DNA from: an uncultured Erythrobacter sp.
GTDB taxonomy: Bacteria; Pseudomonadota; Alphaproteobacteria; Sphingomonadales; Sphingomonadaceae
Length of the DNA stretch: 64,000 nt
Assembly: GCA_937969505.1 (NCBI GenBank)
Contig: CALBWA010000005.1
Location: forward strand, 1-64,000
Reading direction: 5' to 3'
Each line of letters begins with the position of its first letter. The first letter of the stretch is position 1. Shown in pieces: positions 1-7,789 of the stretch. The position numbers were made by a program, and so were the translations under genes. Below the pieces are notes generated by a model. The model was not told the DNA's origin. It ran no database searches and saw only the letters and a program-made list of their open reading frames with translations.

Positions 1-1
1 C

Positions 2-271
2 AGTGCCATAATGCTGCCCGCTTATGTGATGCGCTTGTTCAATGACCTGCCGCTCGACAATAAGGATTTGCCAAAGCGACTGACCCTACCTGTGCTCATT
101 TCAATGGGAACCGAGGACATCGGGATGGATGTACCGAGCGCACACCGGCTGGATGCAGCACTATCCGATTCCACCTTGTCACTGTTTGACGGGGTTGGCC
201 ATTTCCCCTCCTATGAATCTGCTGAGAGGTACAATGACGAGCTCGCCAATTTTGTAAATCGGTGCAACTGA
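2..271 (+). CDS. Alpha/beta hydrolase, C-terminal part (5' end outside window)
   Basis: The reading frame is open from the first bases, so the start lies upstream of the window and only about 89 C-terminal residues are present. The segment PVLISMGTEDIGMDVPSA looks like the strand and loop carrying the catalytic Asp of alpha/beta hydrolases. GVGHFPSYESAERYNDELANF is the typical catalytic-His segment followed by the last helix. The nucleophile elbow (GxSxG) is not in the window, so the substrate cannot be inferred. The next gene is convergent, 67 bases away. Confidence 0.75.
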   Translation, partial: SAIMLPAYVMRLFNDLPLDNKDLPKRLTLPVLISMGTEDIGMDVPSAHRLDAALSDSTLSLFDGVGHFPSYESAERYNDELANFVNRCN

Positions 272-338
272 TCTGCACCAAACCGCACTTACCCCTTGGC
301 GAGGGTGCCAGTGATCATTGATCCGTAAGAATGCGTTT

Positions 339-2888
339 TCAGACGAGATGAATCTTTCGCCCCGCAGTCAGTTGATTGGCGGCGCCCACAATCGCATCCG
401 CATCGATCATGAAATGCTTGTACAGGTCGCCGATAGTTCCGGTCTGGCCGAAGTGTTCAACGCCAAGCGGTGCTACGGCATGCCCTCGTACACCGCCAAT
501 CCATGCAAGAGTGGCGGGATGCCCGTCCGTCACCGTGATCATCGTCGCATTGCGCGGAACAGTTTCGAGCAGCCGCTCTATCTGGCTGGTTGCACTTGCA
601 TGACCACGTGCCCTTGCGCGGCGGGCCGCGGTCCAGCCGGAATTTAGTCTGTCGGAACTGGTAACAGCCAACACCGCGATATCGCGGCGATCGTTGCCAA
701 TACGCCCGGCGGCCTCGATCACCTCGGGAGCGACACACCCTTGATAGGCAATCACGATTTCGGTGTTTGGGCTTGGCTCTCTCAGCCAGTAGGCACCATC
801 AATAACCCCCTGGCGAAATTCTTCGTTGTCCCGCGAATGGGCATGGACTTGTTCAATCTGGCGAGTGGTCAGGCGCAGATAGATTGACCCACCGGTTTCA
901 TCGCGCAGCCACGTTCGCTCATCCGGATCCCCATCGCCGCCGCGCTGCATGTAGTCGAACGACCAATCCATGATGATGGAAAGCTCATCGAGATAAGCCG
1001 GCTCGAAACTGACGATCCCGTCCTGGCTCATTCCGATCAATTGCGCACCGATGGATTGATGCGCGCCGCCTTCAGGGGCCAGGGTGACACCCGATGGTGT
1101 CCCGACGATCATGAAGCGGGCATCCTGATAGCATGCGTAGTTGAGCGCATCGAGACCGCGCGCCACGAACGGGTCATAGACCGTTCCAATTGGCAGCAAT
1201 CGTTCCCCGAACAGGGAATGGGAGAGTCCCGCCGCGCCTAGCAACAGGAACAGGTTCATTTCAGCAATGCCAAGCTCGATATGCTGTCCGTCCGGCGAGA
1301 ACTTCCATTTTTGAGCCGAAGGAATGCGTTGATCGCGAAAAGTGTCTGCGATCCCGATCCGGCTGAACAATCCCTGACGATTCACCCATGCGCCAAGATT
1401 GGTTGAAACCGTCACGTCGGGCGAAGTCGTGACAATCCGATCTGCAATCGGTGCTTTCGTTTTAGCGATGGCATCGAGGATTTTCCCGAACCCTGTCTGG
1501 GTAGACGCAAATCGGTCTTCCAGAAAGATCGGGCCTTCGCTGGCGATGGTTGCTGCCGAATGTCGCCGAGAGCCAGCCTTGAAGAATTCAGCGCTGTCCA
1601 TCGCTGCCTGCGTTTTTGCAGGGTCAATCTGCCCGGCCTGCTTGTCCCATTCCTTGCCTTCCGGAATGCCCATTCGCTTCTGGAACTCACGCATTTGCGC
1701 CTTGTTCATCAGGCCAGCGTGATTGTCCTTGTGCCCTGCCAGCGGCGTTCCCCAACCCTTGATCGTATAGGCCAAAAAGACGGTGGGCCTGTCATCATCC
1801 ACGGCGTCGAAGGCGTCGCACAACGTCTGGATGCACTGTCCACCCAGATTGTTCATCAGGTCGGTAAGCTCTTCATCCGAGTACGTGGCCAGCAGTGCGG
1901 TAACTTCACCCTGATCGCCGATATCGTCCATCAGCCGTTCTCGCCAGGCCTTGCCACCTTGAAACGTCAGGGCCGAATAATCCACGTTCGGGCAATTCTG
2001 TATCCATCGTTTCAGAACATCACCGCCCGGTTGATCAAAGGCGGCACGCTGCAGAACGCCATGGCGCAGCACGACAGTCCTCCAGCCAAACGCATCGAAT
2101 ATCGCTTCGATCTTTTCCCAAAGCCCTTCTCTAACGACGCCGTCCAGGCTTTGCCGGTTGTAGTCGATGATCCACCACGTGTTGCGCAGGTTGTGTTTCC
2201 AACCCTCTTGAAGGCACTCGTAGATATTCCCTTCGTCGAGCTCAGCGTCTCCGACCAAGGCAACCATTCTTCCTGTCTGATCCTCCTCAATCCAGGCGCG
2301 CTCGCTCAGGTAGTCCTGAATTATCGAAGCGAAGGCGGTGATAGCCACGCCAAGGCCAACGGAACCGGTCGAGAAATCGACATCATCGACATCCTTCGTT
2401 CGGCTTGGATAGGATTGCACCCCGCCAAACCCTCTGAAGTTCTTAAGCAGCTCGACGGGCACATTACCCATCAGGTATTGAATAGCGTGAAACACGGGCG
2501 ATGCATGAGGTTTCACCGCAACGCGATCCTGAGGTTTGAGCGCGTGAAAATAGAGTGCGGTCATGATCGACACCATCGACGCGCATGAAGCCTGATGCCC
2601 ACCGACCTTGACATCGCCCTCGTCCTTGTCGCGAAGGTGGTTTGCGTTGTGGACAATCCAGCATGCGAGCCACAAGAGCCGTTGTTCGATTGATTTCAGA
2701 TCTTCGCGGTTGCTCAATTGTCGTCCCATTCGTTTGTCGGCGGCCCACAATGGTATTCGACGGCCTCCTAGGGCCAAGACGATCCGCTGAAAGCGTAAAA
2801 AGTTCGATTGGTCAGTCCGCGTGGACATATTGTGCAGGCAATCGAGGCTCAAGCGTATGTCCTGCTCCAATTTTCGGCTTAGCCGCAT
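339..2888 (-). CDS. AceE-type (homodimeric) pyruvate dehydrogenase E1-like, thiamine diphosphate enzyme
   Basis: The 849-residue protein has the transketolase-like layout of single-chain 2-oxoacid dehydrogenase E1 (E. coli AceE is about 887 residues). A thiamine diphosphate motif, GDAELDEGN followed by a conserved Asn (NRQSLDG), lies near residue 211. Upstream is the KPHASPVFHAIQYLMG segment, and the middle domain carries the SVGLG and EGGAHQSIG blocks. Family members decarboxylate pyruvate or a related oxoacid and pass the acyl group to a lipoyl E2. No E2 or E3 gene is adjacent, and most alphaproteobacteria use a two-subunit E1, so this is probably an accessory enzyme with uncertain substrate. 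The start is uncertain: the Met at residue 21 (2828) is an alternative and neither has a strong ribosome binding site. Confidence 0.8.
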   Translation of the reverse strand: MRLSRKLEQDIRLSLDCLHNMSTRTDQSNFLRFQRIVLALGGRRIPLWAADKRMGRQLSNREDLKSIEQRLLWLACWIVHNANHLRDKDEGDVKVGGHQASCASMVSIMTALYFHALKPQDRVAVKPHASPVFHAIQYLMGNVPVELLKNFRGFGGVQSYPSRTKDVDDVDFSTGSVGLGVAITAFASIIQDYLSERAWIEEDQTGRMVALVGDAELDEGNIYECLQEGWKHNLRNTWWIIDYNRQSLDGVVREGLWEKIEAIFDAFGWRTVVLRHGVLQRAAFDQPGGDVLKRWIQNCPNVDYSALTFQGGKAWRERLMDDIGDQGEVTALLATYSDEELTDLMNNLGGQCIQTLCDAFDAVDDDRPTVFLAYTIKGWGTPLAGHKDNHAGLMNKAQMREFQKRMGIPEGKEWDKQAGQIDPAKTQAAMDSAEFFKAGSRRHSAATIASEGPIFLEDRFASTQTGFGKILDAIAKTKAPIADRIVTTSPDVTVSTNLGAWVNRQGLFSRIGIADTFRDQRIPSAQKWKFSPDGQHIELGIAEMNLFLLLGAAGLSHSLFGERLLPIGTVYDPFVARGLDALNYACYQDARFMIVGTPSGVTLAPEGGAHQSIGAQLIGMSQDGIVSFEPAYLDELSIIMDWSFDYMQRGGDGDPDERTWLRDETGGSIYLRLTTRQIEQVHAHSRDNEEFRQGVIDGAYWLREPSPNTEIVIAYQGCVAPEVIEAAGRIGNDRRDIAVLAVTSSDRLNSGWTAARRARARGHASATSQIERLLETVPRNATMITVTDGHPATLAWIGGVRGHAVAPLGVEHFGQTGTIGDLYKHFMIDADAIVGAANQLTAGRKIHLV

Positions 2889-3203
2889 AGCGGCAAATTT
2901 ATTTAGGCACTGAGGATGTTACTGCCTGTGGGTAGATTTGTCACGTGCGAGGCGCTTCGCTTGATCCACAAACGGTGGCGAATATTCTACTCACGTAGAT
3001 CCACACTATCTGCAGTTTCTGCGTCAAAGGAACTCTCTTTCTGATGTTTTTGATGCAAAATTAGCAGCAATTAGGCCTTTGCGGGCCTTTCGGGCAGGTC
3101 GCGATCTTATCTCGTGAAGCCAGACGCATGAGCTGTCAGTCCGGTGCCTCCTTTGCTGCCGTCTCAAGCTTGGTCAGACATTCCAGGCCTGACTTAGGCG
3201 GCG
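2889..3203. other. Intergenic stretch without a gene
   Basis: No convincing open frame is present. It lies downstream of the minus-strand gene ending at 3204 and upstream of the AceE-type gene, so it should hold the promoter of the latter, but no clear -35/-10 pair was recognised. A weak 5-bp inverted repeat (AGGCC at 3073-3077 with GGCCT at 3084-3088) and the 8-bp palindrome CAGGCCTG near 3183 are the only structures noted. Confidence 0.5.
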
Positions 3204-3926
3204 TCATTGCGTTGTGTCTTTGCAGTTGTTGCGCATCAAAACTTCGCTCACCAGAGGAGAGGCGGAGGGGTTCTTGATGATCATCGTTTGGGCCGCACCT
3301 CGCAAGACTGAGCAATCAAAATCTGCTCCTGCGCCAATCGCTGAGCTGATGGTCGATGCGAAGATGCTTGGCGGTAAAACAGAGGCTGCCTTCGCCGGAA
3401 AATCATTCTTCCAGCGGGCACCAGCGACGATTTTCGCAAAGCTTTCGCGCGCATCGGGCACGCTCAGGATCGCGGGTGACAGCTCGGCCAAGAGCTCCCG
3501 ATCCCGGCTGAGTGCCCAGAGGGCGGCCAGATGGCGACCAGCTTGTCTTTCATCGCCTGCATTGATTGCCAGTGCCAACATGGCCTGCTGACCATTCAAA
3601 TCGCGCCACCCGCCGCGCGCGGCCAATTGAAGCGAACCGGCAGCATCCAACCTTTGCCCCGAGGCCAATTGGGCACGGGCCAACATGACCAGATTTTCTG
3701 CCGGGATTGGGCGTTGCGAAACCAGTTGCCGTGACAGGCCTGTGGCGCGATCGAGATCGTCCGCCTGAATAGCAGCCTCCGCCAAATGGCTGTGAGCAAA
3801 TCCTGCGAACATGGACGGCACCCAAGGCGCGAGCGCGGGATCGTAACGGGCCTGTCGATCAAGCTGCGCGAGCACGGCGACTGCGCCCAAGCAGACCAGA
3901 AACAAGAACCAACTTAGCTTTCCCAT
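3204..3926 (-). CDS. Membrane-anchored hypothetical protein with TPR-like helical repeats
   Basis: The start was placed at the ATG at 3926, which overlaps the TGA of the upstream gene (TGATG), rather than at an upstream ATG inside that gene. The 240-residue product opens with MGKLSWFLFLVCLGAVAVLA, a single N-terminal membrane or signal-anchor segment. Ala/Leu-rich helical stretches follow (residues about 40-160, for example AENLVMLARAQLASGQRLDA) and resemble tetratricopeptide repeats. The C-terminal part has two Cys residues. Coupling to a Wzy/WaaL-type gene suggests a helper role in polysaccharide assembly. The function is not recognised. Confidence 0.7.
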   Translation of the reverse strand: MGKLSWFLFLVCLGAVAVLAQLDRQARYDPALAPWVPSMFAGFAHSHLAEAAIQADDLDRATGLSRQLVSQRPIPAENLVMLARAQLASGQRLDAAGSLQLAARGGWRDLNGQQAMLALAINAGDERQAGRHLAALWALSRDRELLAELSPAILSVPDARESFAKIVAGARWKNDFPAKAASVLPPSIFASTISSAIGAGADFDCSVLRGAAQTMIIKNPSASPLVSEVLMRNNCKDTTQ

Positions 3927-5239
3927 CAAGTCTCGCTCCGTTGGGAACCACCGCGCATCAGCAGCACAAGGGCGAATGCGGCAATGGCAAGACCCGCCTG
4001 TGACCGCAGCGGGTAGTCGACCAGTGACTGTAGCGCCAAAACCGCCAAAATCATTCCGCCTGACCATGCAACCCATGGTTGAGCAGCATTACGCGCGCGC
4101 CAACCAGCCGTCATGATGAGCACAATCCAGCACAGGATTAGCAAAGCTCCAGCCAGTCCGGCTTCTATCAGCAATTCCAGATAATCATTGTGAGCACGGC
4201 CCGCTCTTTTTGCAGAAAGATTCTCAAGAGATTCGTCGGCTTGGAAAACTTCGTCAAAAGTGCCCATGCCAGCGCCTGCCGGCCAATATTTTTGCGCTGA
4301 ATAGGTCGCGTCCTCCCAGATAAACTCACGTGCTTCATTGCCTGCATCGAAGCGGTCAATGCTGGTTTGCACCCGCGTTCCGTCTCCAGCGATGAGCAGG
4401 GCGCCAACAAGCGCCACTCCGATCAAGGCCGATACAATGGCGTGTTTCCCAAACTTAGCAGGGTTGGAGTGCAGGCGCGGTGAAACAATCCAGCGCCATA
4501 CTATACTGACCAAAGGCAGCAAACTGAGCGCCATGGCGCTGCGCGACTGGGTCAAGAGGATTGCAAGGCACAAAAGGATCCCGGTTACCCAGCGAACGAG
4601 TTGAGATTTCTTGCCTCGTATCGGGCTTGGCAGATGGAGCAGAAGGGTAAGGCAGATCACCAAAAAAACGCCTGCAGAATTGCGGTTCGCAAACGTGCCA
4701 AACAGAACCCCGGGCATGGGGTTTTCCGGATAAGGAATAAGGGCGGAACCATCTGTCAGAACTTGCGGGACGCCGAGCGCAAAATTGACCAGCCCCAGTG
4801 CCACGACAACCCAGCCAGCCGTTACTAATGTGCTCATCGAGTAGGTCCAGCCCAAAGCAAGGATCGCGAGCGGAACGATCAGGCCGATGAGAGCCACCAG
4901 TGTCCGTGCACGATCAAGCGAGAGCGGATGCCATTGTAGAGATCCCAGTGTGGCACGCGCATCAACCGCCAATTCTCGGCCAGGCAGTGTGGCCCACATC
5001 TCAACCGGGAGCGGGATGAGATGGAAGGCGGGCAGTAAGACAGTGGCAATGATCAGCAACCGGATCGCTGGTGGCGCTGTTTTCCAGAATTTGGCAACGG
5101 CTTTGCCATTGAAGGCGAGCACAACAAGTGCGGTTAGCTGAACTGCCAGATTTGCAAAGCCATAGGCCACGCCTCCGCCGCCGATCAGGATGGCGACGGC
5201 AAGGAGAATGAAAAAGCTGGAAGTTTTAGGGGCAGTCAT
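3926..5239 (-). CDS. O-antigen ligase / Wzy-type polymerase family membrane protein
   Basis: The 437-residue polytopic protein has roughly ten to twelve hydrophobic segments. Its large periplasmic loop near residue 345 carries AHNDYLELLIEAG, the conserved His-containing motif of the Wzy_C/WaaL family. Members polymerise lipid-linked repeat units or ligate glycans to an acceptor in the periplasm, and sequence alone does not separate the two. It is translationally coupled to the downstream TPR-like protein. A second member of the family is encoded at 20196-21536, so polymerase and ligase roles may be split between them. Confidence 0.85.
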   Translation of the reverse strand: MTAPKTSSFFILLAVAILIGGGGVAYGFANLAVQLTALVVLAFNGKAVAKFWKTAPPAIRLLIIATVLLPAFHLIPLPVEMWATLPGRELAVDARATLGSLQWHPLSLDRARTLVALIGLIVPLAILALGWTYSMSTLVTAGWVVVALGLVNFALGVPQVLTDGSALIPYPENPMPGVLFGTFANRNSAGVFLVICLTLLLHLPSPIRGKKSQLVRWVTGILLCLAILLTQSRSAMALSLLPLVSIVWRWIVSPRLHSNPAKFGKHAIVSALIGVALVGALLIAGDGTRVQTSIDRFDAGNEAREFIWEDATYSAQKYWPAGAGMGTFDEVFQADESLENLSAKRAGRAHNDYLELLIEAGLAGALLILCWIVLIMTAGWRARNAAQPWVAWSGGMILAVLALQSLVDYPLRSQAGLAIAAFALVLLMRGGSQRSET

Positions 5240-5283
5240 CGAACGGCCCGGATTGCGTGCATCAGGCAGCTTGCTGAGCGAGC

Positions 5284-5583
5284 TCAGTTTGCGCCATTCG
5301 ACTGATTGCCACCTATGACCGGCCTATCACCGCTTGAACCTCCCGACAGGGTCGCTGCGAAGATGGCCCACAGACCTACGCCACCCAAAAGGTAAAACCA
5401 GACTGGTGCGCCCCCTTCGTCATCGTCTTCATCTTCCATCGGGGAAAATGGAGTGTTGCCAAGCGCAGGAACATAGGAGGTTGAGGTCTCGCTGGCCCGC
5501 GTATTGGCAAGGGCAGGAATTGACGACATTGCTAAGGAAACAGCGGACAAAGCTGCCAAGATCGTGCCCAGATGTGCCATCAC
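5284..5583 (-). CDS. Small secreted or membrane hypothetical protein
   Basis: The 99-residue product has an N-terminal signal-like segment ending near ALANT, a short acidic run (EDEDDDE) near residue 52, one transmembrane segment (VWFYLLGGVGLWAIFAATL) and a Gly/Ser/Asn-rich tail. It precedes the Wzy/WaaL gene by 44 bases on the same strand, so it is likely the first gene of that operon and divergent from the kinase of the RiPP cluster. No family was recognised. The start may be the first or second Met. Confidence 0.6.
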   Translation of the reverse strand: MMAHLGTILAALSAVSLAMSSIPALANTRASETSTSYVPALGNTPFSPMEDEDDDEGGAPVWFYLLGGVGLWAIFAATLSGGSSGDRPVIGGNQSNGAN

Positions 5584-5793
5584 GCTGTTTGTCCTTTCCC
5601 ACTTCGAACCGGCAATCCGGCTAGGGTGCGAACACTCATATTAGCTTTCAGCAGTCTCGGCGGCAACCGGAATTAACGCATTGTCACTTGCACAGCGTTC
5701 CCTTTTGCAGTGAGCCAAAGGGCAGGTCGGGTTTGATATACGCAGCTGAGACGGTTTGTTTTCGGCAGGTTACCGGCTAGTGACTACAGCCAT

Positions 5794-6705
5794 ATGTTGG
5801 ATAAATCCTTGCTCATGTCAGCCCAACTAACGAACAGTTTTCCCGGCCCGGCAGAGGCCGGCGCTGCTGCATTGGCGACAATAAGAAAAGCAATGGATGT
5901 CCGGCATGCAGATGCTCAGACAGTCGGCCGTCCACTTGTCGGCGCAGTTCTGCTTGATGACGAGATGATGTCCATGACGGGTAGCGGTTTTGTGTTCCGT
6001 TGCCCTGGAGGCGCACGGTTCCGTTATGAGCTGGGCAAACAATTGATGGCTTTCATTCCTGATGGTGGTGCGGACGAAGCTCGCCTGTTTCAATGGGGCA
6101 GTGTTTTTGGCGCGGTCGCTTGGCTCAACGATTTACTGCCGCTTCATGCGAGCGCAGTCGCTGATAATGATCGGGTGATAGCCTTTACCGGGCAGTCAGG
6201 CGCCGGCAAGTCCACATTGGCAGCTGCGTTGGTTGATGATGGCATGAGGCACGTCTGCGACGACACCTTAATTCTCGCGCCAAGTTGTGAAGGGTTGCTT
6301 GCCATTCCAGATAACAAGCCGATTAAATTATGGGACGATGCTTTTGCGCTCGTTAATGCCAGGCGCGCAGAGGCAGTGGCGTCGGTGCCGGGCAAGCATT
6401 ACGCAAGTGTAGCTCAAATGTGTGCAGAACCACTGCCGTTGACCGATTTGATTTATCTCGAAGCAGGTGAGGGTGCGAGCCTTACGGCCATCACCGGCGG
6501 TGACAAACTGAACCAATTTCCGCAGGCGATGTATCGCAACTCGCTACACTTGGCGCGCGACGATCCGGATCACCACGCGCAACTGATGGTGATGGCAGCC
6601 TCAACTGTGCGGTCCTGGCGTCTCGTCCGGCCTATTGATCCGGTTTCTTTTGATGAAACCACAACTGAAATTGCGAACCTTTTACGATCGCATACGAAGG
6701 CCTGA
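5794..6705 (+). CDS. HprK-like serine kinase of a lasso-peptide-like cluster
   Basis: The 303-residue protein has the C-terminal fold of HPr kinase/phosphorylase: LPLHASAVADNDRVIAFTG leads into a P-loop, GQSGAGKST, near residue 133, followed by HVCDDTLIL. It lacks a recognisable HPr-kinase N-terminal domain. Close relatives in lasso clusters (ThcoK, PadeK) phosphorylate the C-terminal Ser of the precursor peptide. The adjacent candidate precursor ends in Ser, which fits that role. The gene opens the plus-strand cluster. Its start has only a weak ribosome binding site, and the Met at residue 8 is an alternative. The peptide substrate is inference. Confidence 0.85.
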   Translation: MLDKSLLMSAQLTNSFPGPAEAGAAALATIRKAMDVRHADAQTVGRPLVGAVLLDDEMMSMTGSGFVFRCPGGARFRYELGKQLMAFIPDGGADEARLFQWGSVFGAVAWLNDLLPLHASAVADNDRVIAFTGQSGAGKSTLAAALVDDGMRHVCDDTLILAPSCEGLLAIPDNKPIKLWDDAFALVNARRAEAVASVPGKHYASVAQMCAEPLPLTDLIYLEAGEGASLTAITGGDKLNQFPQAMYRNSLHLARDDPDHHAQLMVMAASTVRSWRLVRPIDPVSFDETTTEIANLLRSHTKA

Positions 6706-6818
6706 ACTTGGCGCAGATCAAGGATGAAACTCGGTGCCGACCATTGCTATCTTCACAGCAAATTCATAAAGGGAATGGCAGTATCGAGCCGTGTAAACCA
6801 TCTGTCGGAGCAAAGTCA

Positions 6819-6956
6819 GTGCCTGTTTCCAAATCAAGCAAGCCTCGCAAGACTTGGCGCGCGCCAGTGCTTGAACAGCTGACGATTGACCTTGATGCCA
6901 TTCGTCAGAAGCGAGCCGGCAATACTGATTTCCGTGGAAATGGGGCCGTAAGCTAG
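6819..6956 (+). CDS. Candidate RiPP (lasso-like) precursor peptide, 45 residues
   Basis: The GTG at 6819 was chosen because GGAG at 6807-6810 lies 8 bases upstream and gives a normal precursor length. A longer frame opens at a TTG at 6708 without such support. The leader contains KTWRAPVLEQL, matching the Y/W-x-x-P-x-L motif that PqqD-like proteins bind. The tail is KRAGNTDFRGNGAVS and ends in Ser, as in precursors served by HprK-like kinases. The only acidic residue in the tail is the Asp at 37. That is only five residues from the Ala of AG, so a standard 7-9 residue lasso ring would need a core starting at Arg29-Lys31, and there is no Thr at the usual leader -2 position. The precursor role follows from position and motif. 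Confidence 0.7.
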   Translation: MPVSKSSKPRKTWRAPVLEQLTIDLDAIRQKRAGNTDFRGNGAVS

Positions 6957-7023
6957 GTTCCGTCTAACTGTCGGCCACACCAGTGGCTCGAATGTGTATT
7001 TATAGTGCAGGGATCGACAACAC

Positions 7024-7290
7024 ATGCCCCGCCTGAAAAAAGAGCCGCAGTCTTTTCTTGCCAGTGAAGTTGATGGTGAACTGATATTGGTTCACGGTGA
7101 TACGGGTGGTTTTTTCGCTCTTAAAGATGTGGGATTTGAAATCTGGAAGTCATTCGAGGATGAGGCGGATTTGGAAGAAATCTGCGACAATCTTCAATTG
7201 AGCTATGATGTGCCCCGGCAAGAGTGTGAGGCATCTGTTGAAACTTTTGCCAACCAATTGGTGGGTGCCGGCTTTGCCCGTTGGTGCTGA
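7024..7290 (+). CDS. PqqD-family peptide recognition protein (lasso B1 / RRE)
   Basis: The 88-residue product has the PqqD winged-helix layout: an N-terminal beta hairpin (GELILVHGDTGGFFALKDVG), the helix FEIWKSFEDEADLEEICDNL and a C-terminal helix with EASVETFANQLVGAGF. In lasso systems this stand-alone recognition element binds the precursor leader and presents it to the B2 protease. It sits 67 bases after the candidate precursor and 40 bases before the B2 gene. Confidence 0.88.
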   Translation: MPRLKKEPQSFLASEVDGELILVHGDTGGFFALKDVGFEIWKSFEDEADLEEICDNLQLSYDVPRQECEASVETFANQLVGAGFARWC

Positions 7291-7330
7291 CGAACCAGTC
7301 TGCGGAGAATGCTCCGTCAATACCGGCAAT

Positions 7331-7789
7331 ATGGCTTTGCGCTGGCAGACCATTTGCGCCGTTGTGCTTATTCTCAAGGCCCAGTGCTTGATCCGGTTCG
7401 TTCCGATGGCTCGGTGGCGCGGCAGTCTTGGGAAGCTGGCAGAACCCTCAACCTCCGGCACCGGCGACCAGACCAGCCTGTGCGATCAGAGATTGGCCTC
7501 GGCCTGGTCACGCCGGGTTATGCGGGCGTCCTGTCGATTTCCGATTGAGCCCAAATGCCTCCCGCAAGCCATGGCCGTTCAATGGCTGCTTGCAAAGGCA
7601 CAATTGCCGTCGCGGCTGGTCATTGCAATGGAGCGGCAGGGAAGCACAGCAACGGCCGGGATTGACCAAGCACCGAGCGATGCATTTCACGCCTGGGTTG
7701 AATTGGGCGACCGGATGGTGATTGGTCTTTGTGAACGGCAGAACTATCGACCTGTCCTTGTCTTTTCGCAAGATGATGGTGACGGGTGA
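7331..7789 (+). CDS. Lasso peptide biosynthesis B2 protein (transglutaminase-like leader peptidase)
   Basis: The 152-residue product begins with a hydrophobic helix and RFVPMARWRGSLG, as B2 proteins do. It carries the Cys-His-Asp fold of the family: Cys in PKCLPQAMAVQWLL, His in FHAWVEL and Asp in LGDRMVIG. Family members remove the leader peptide. The ATG at 7331 was chosen because the open frame further upstream runs into the B1 gene and does not resemble the family, but its ribosome binding site is weak. The stop overlaps the cyclase start in a GTGA, so translation is probably coupled. Confidence 0.85.
   Translation: MALRWQTICAVVLILKAQCLIRFVPMARWRGSLGKLAEPSTSGTGDQTSLCDQRLASAWSRRVMRASCRFPIEPKCLPQAMAVQWLLAKAQLPSRLVIAMERQGSTATAGIDQAPSDAFHAWVELGDRMVIGLCERQNYRPVLVFSQDDGDG

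Noticed and set aside
1560-2588. 342-codon plus-strand frame opposite the AceE-type gene
   Set aside because: It lacks family features and lies wholly antisense to a well-conserved enzyme; it is a frame shadow.
6708-6818. TTG-started N-terminal extension of the RiPP precursor
   Set aside because: The extension has no ribosome binding site and no leader-like motif; the GTG at 6819 has both good spacing and normal length.
7309-7548. 79-codon frame with GGAG just before its ATG, at the B1/B2 junction
   Set aside because: The ribosome binding site is only one or two bases from the ATG and the frame competes with the recognised B2 gene.
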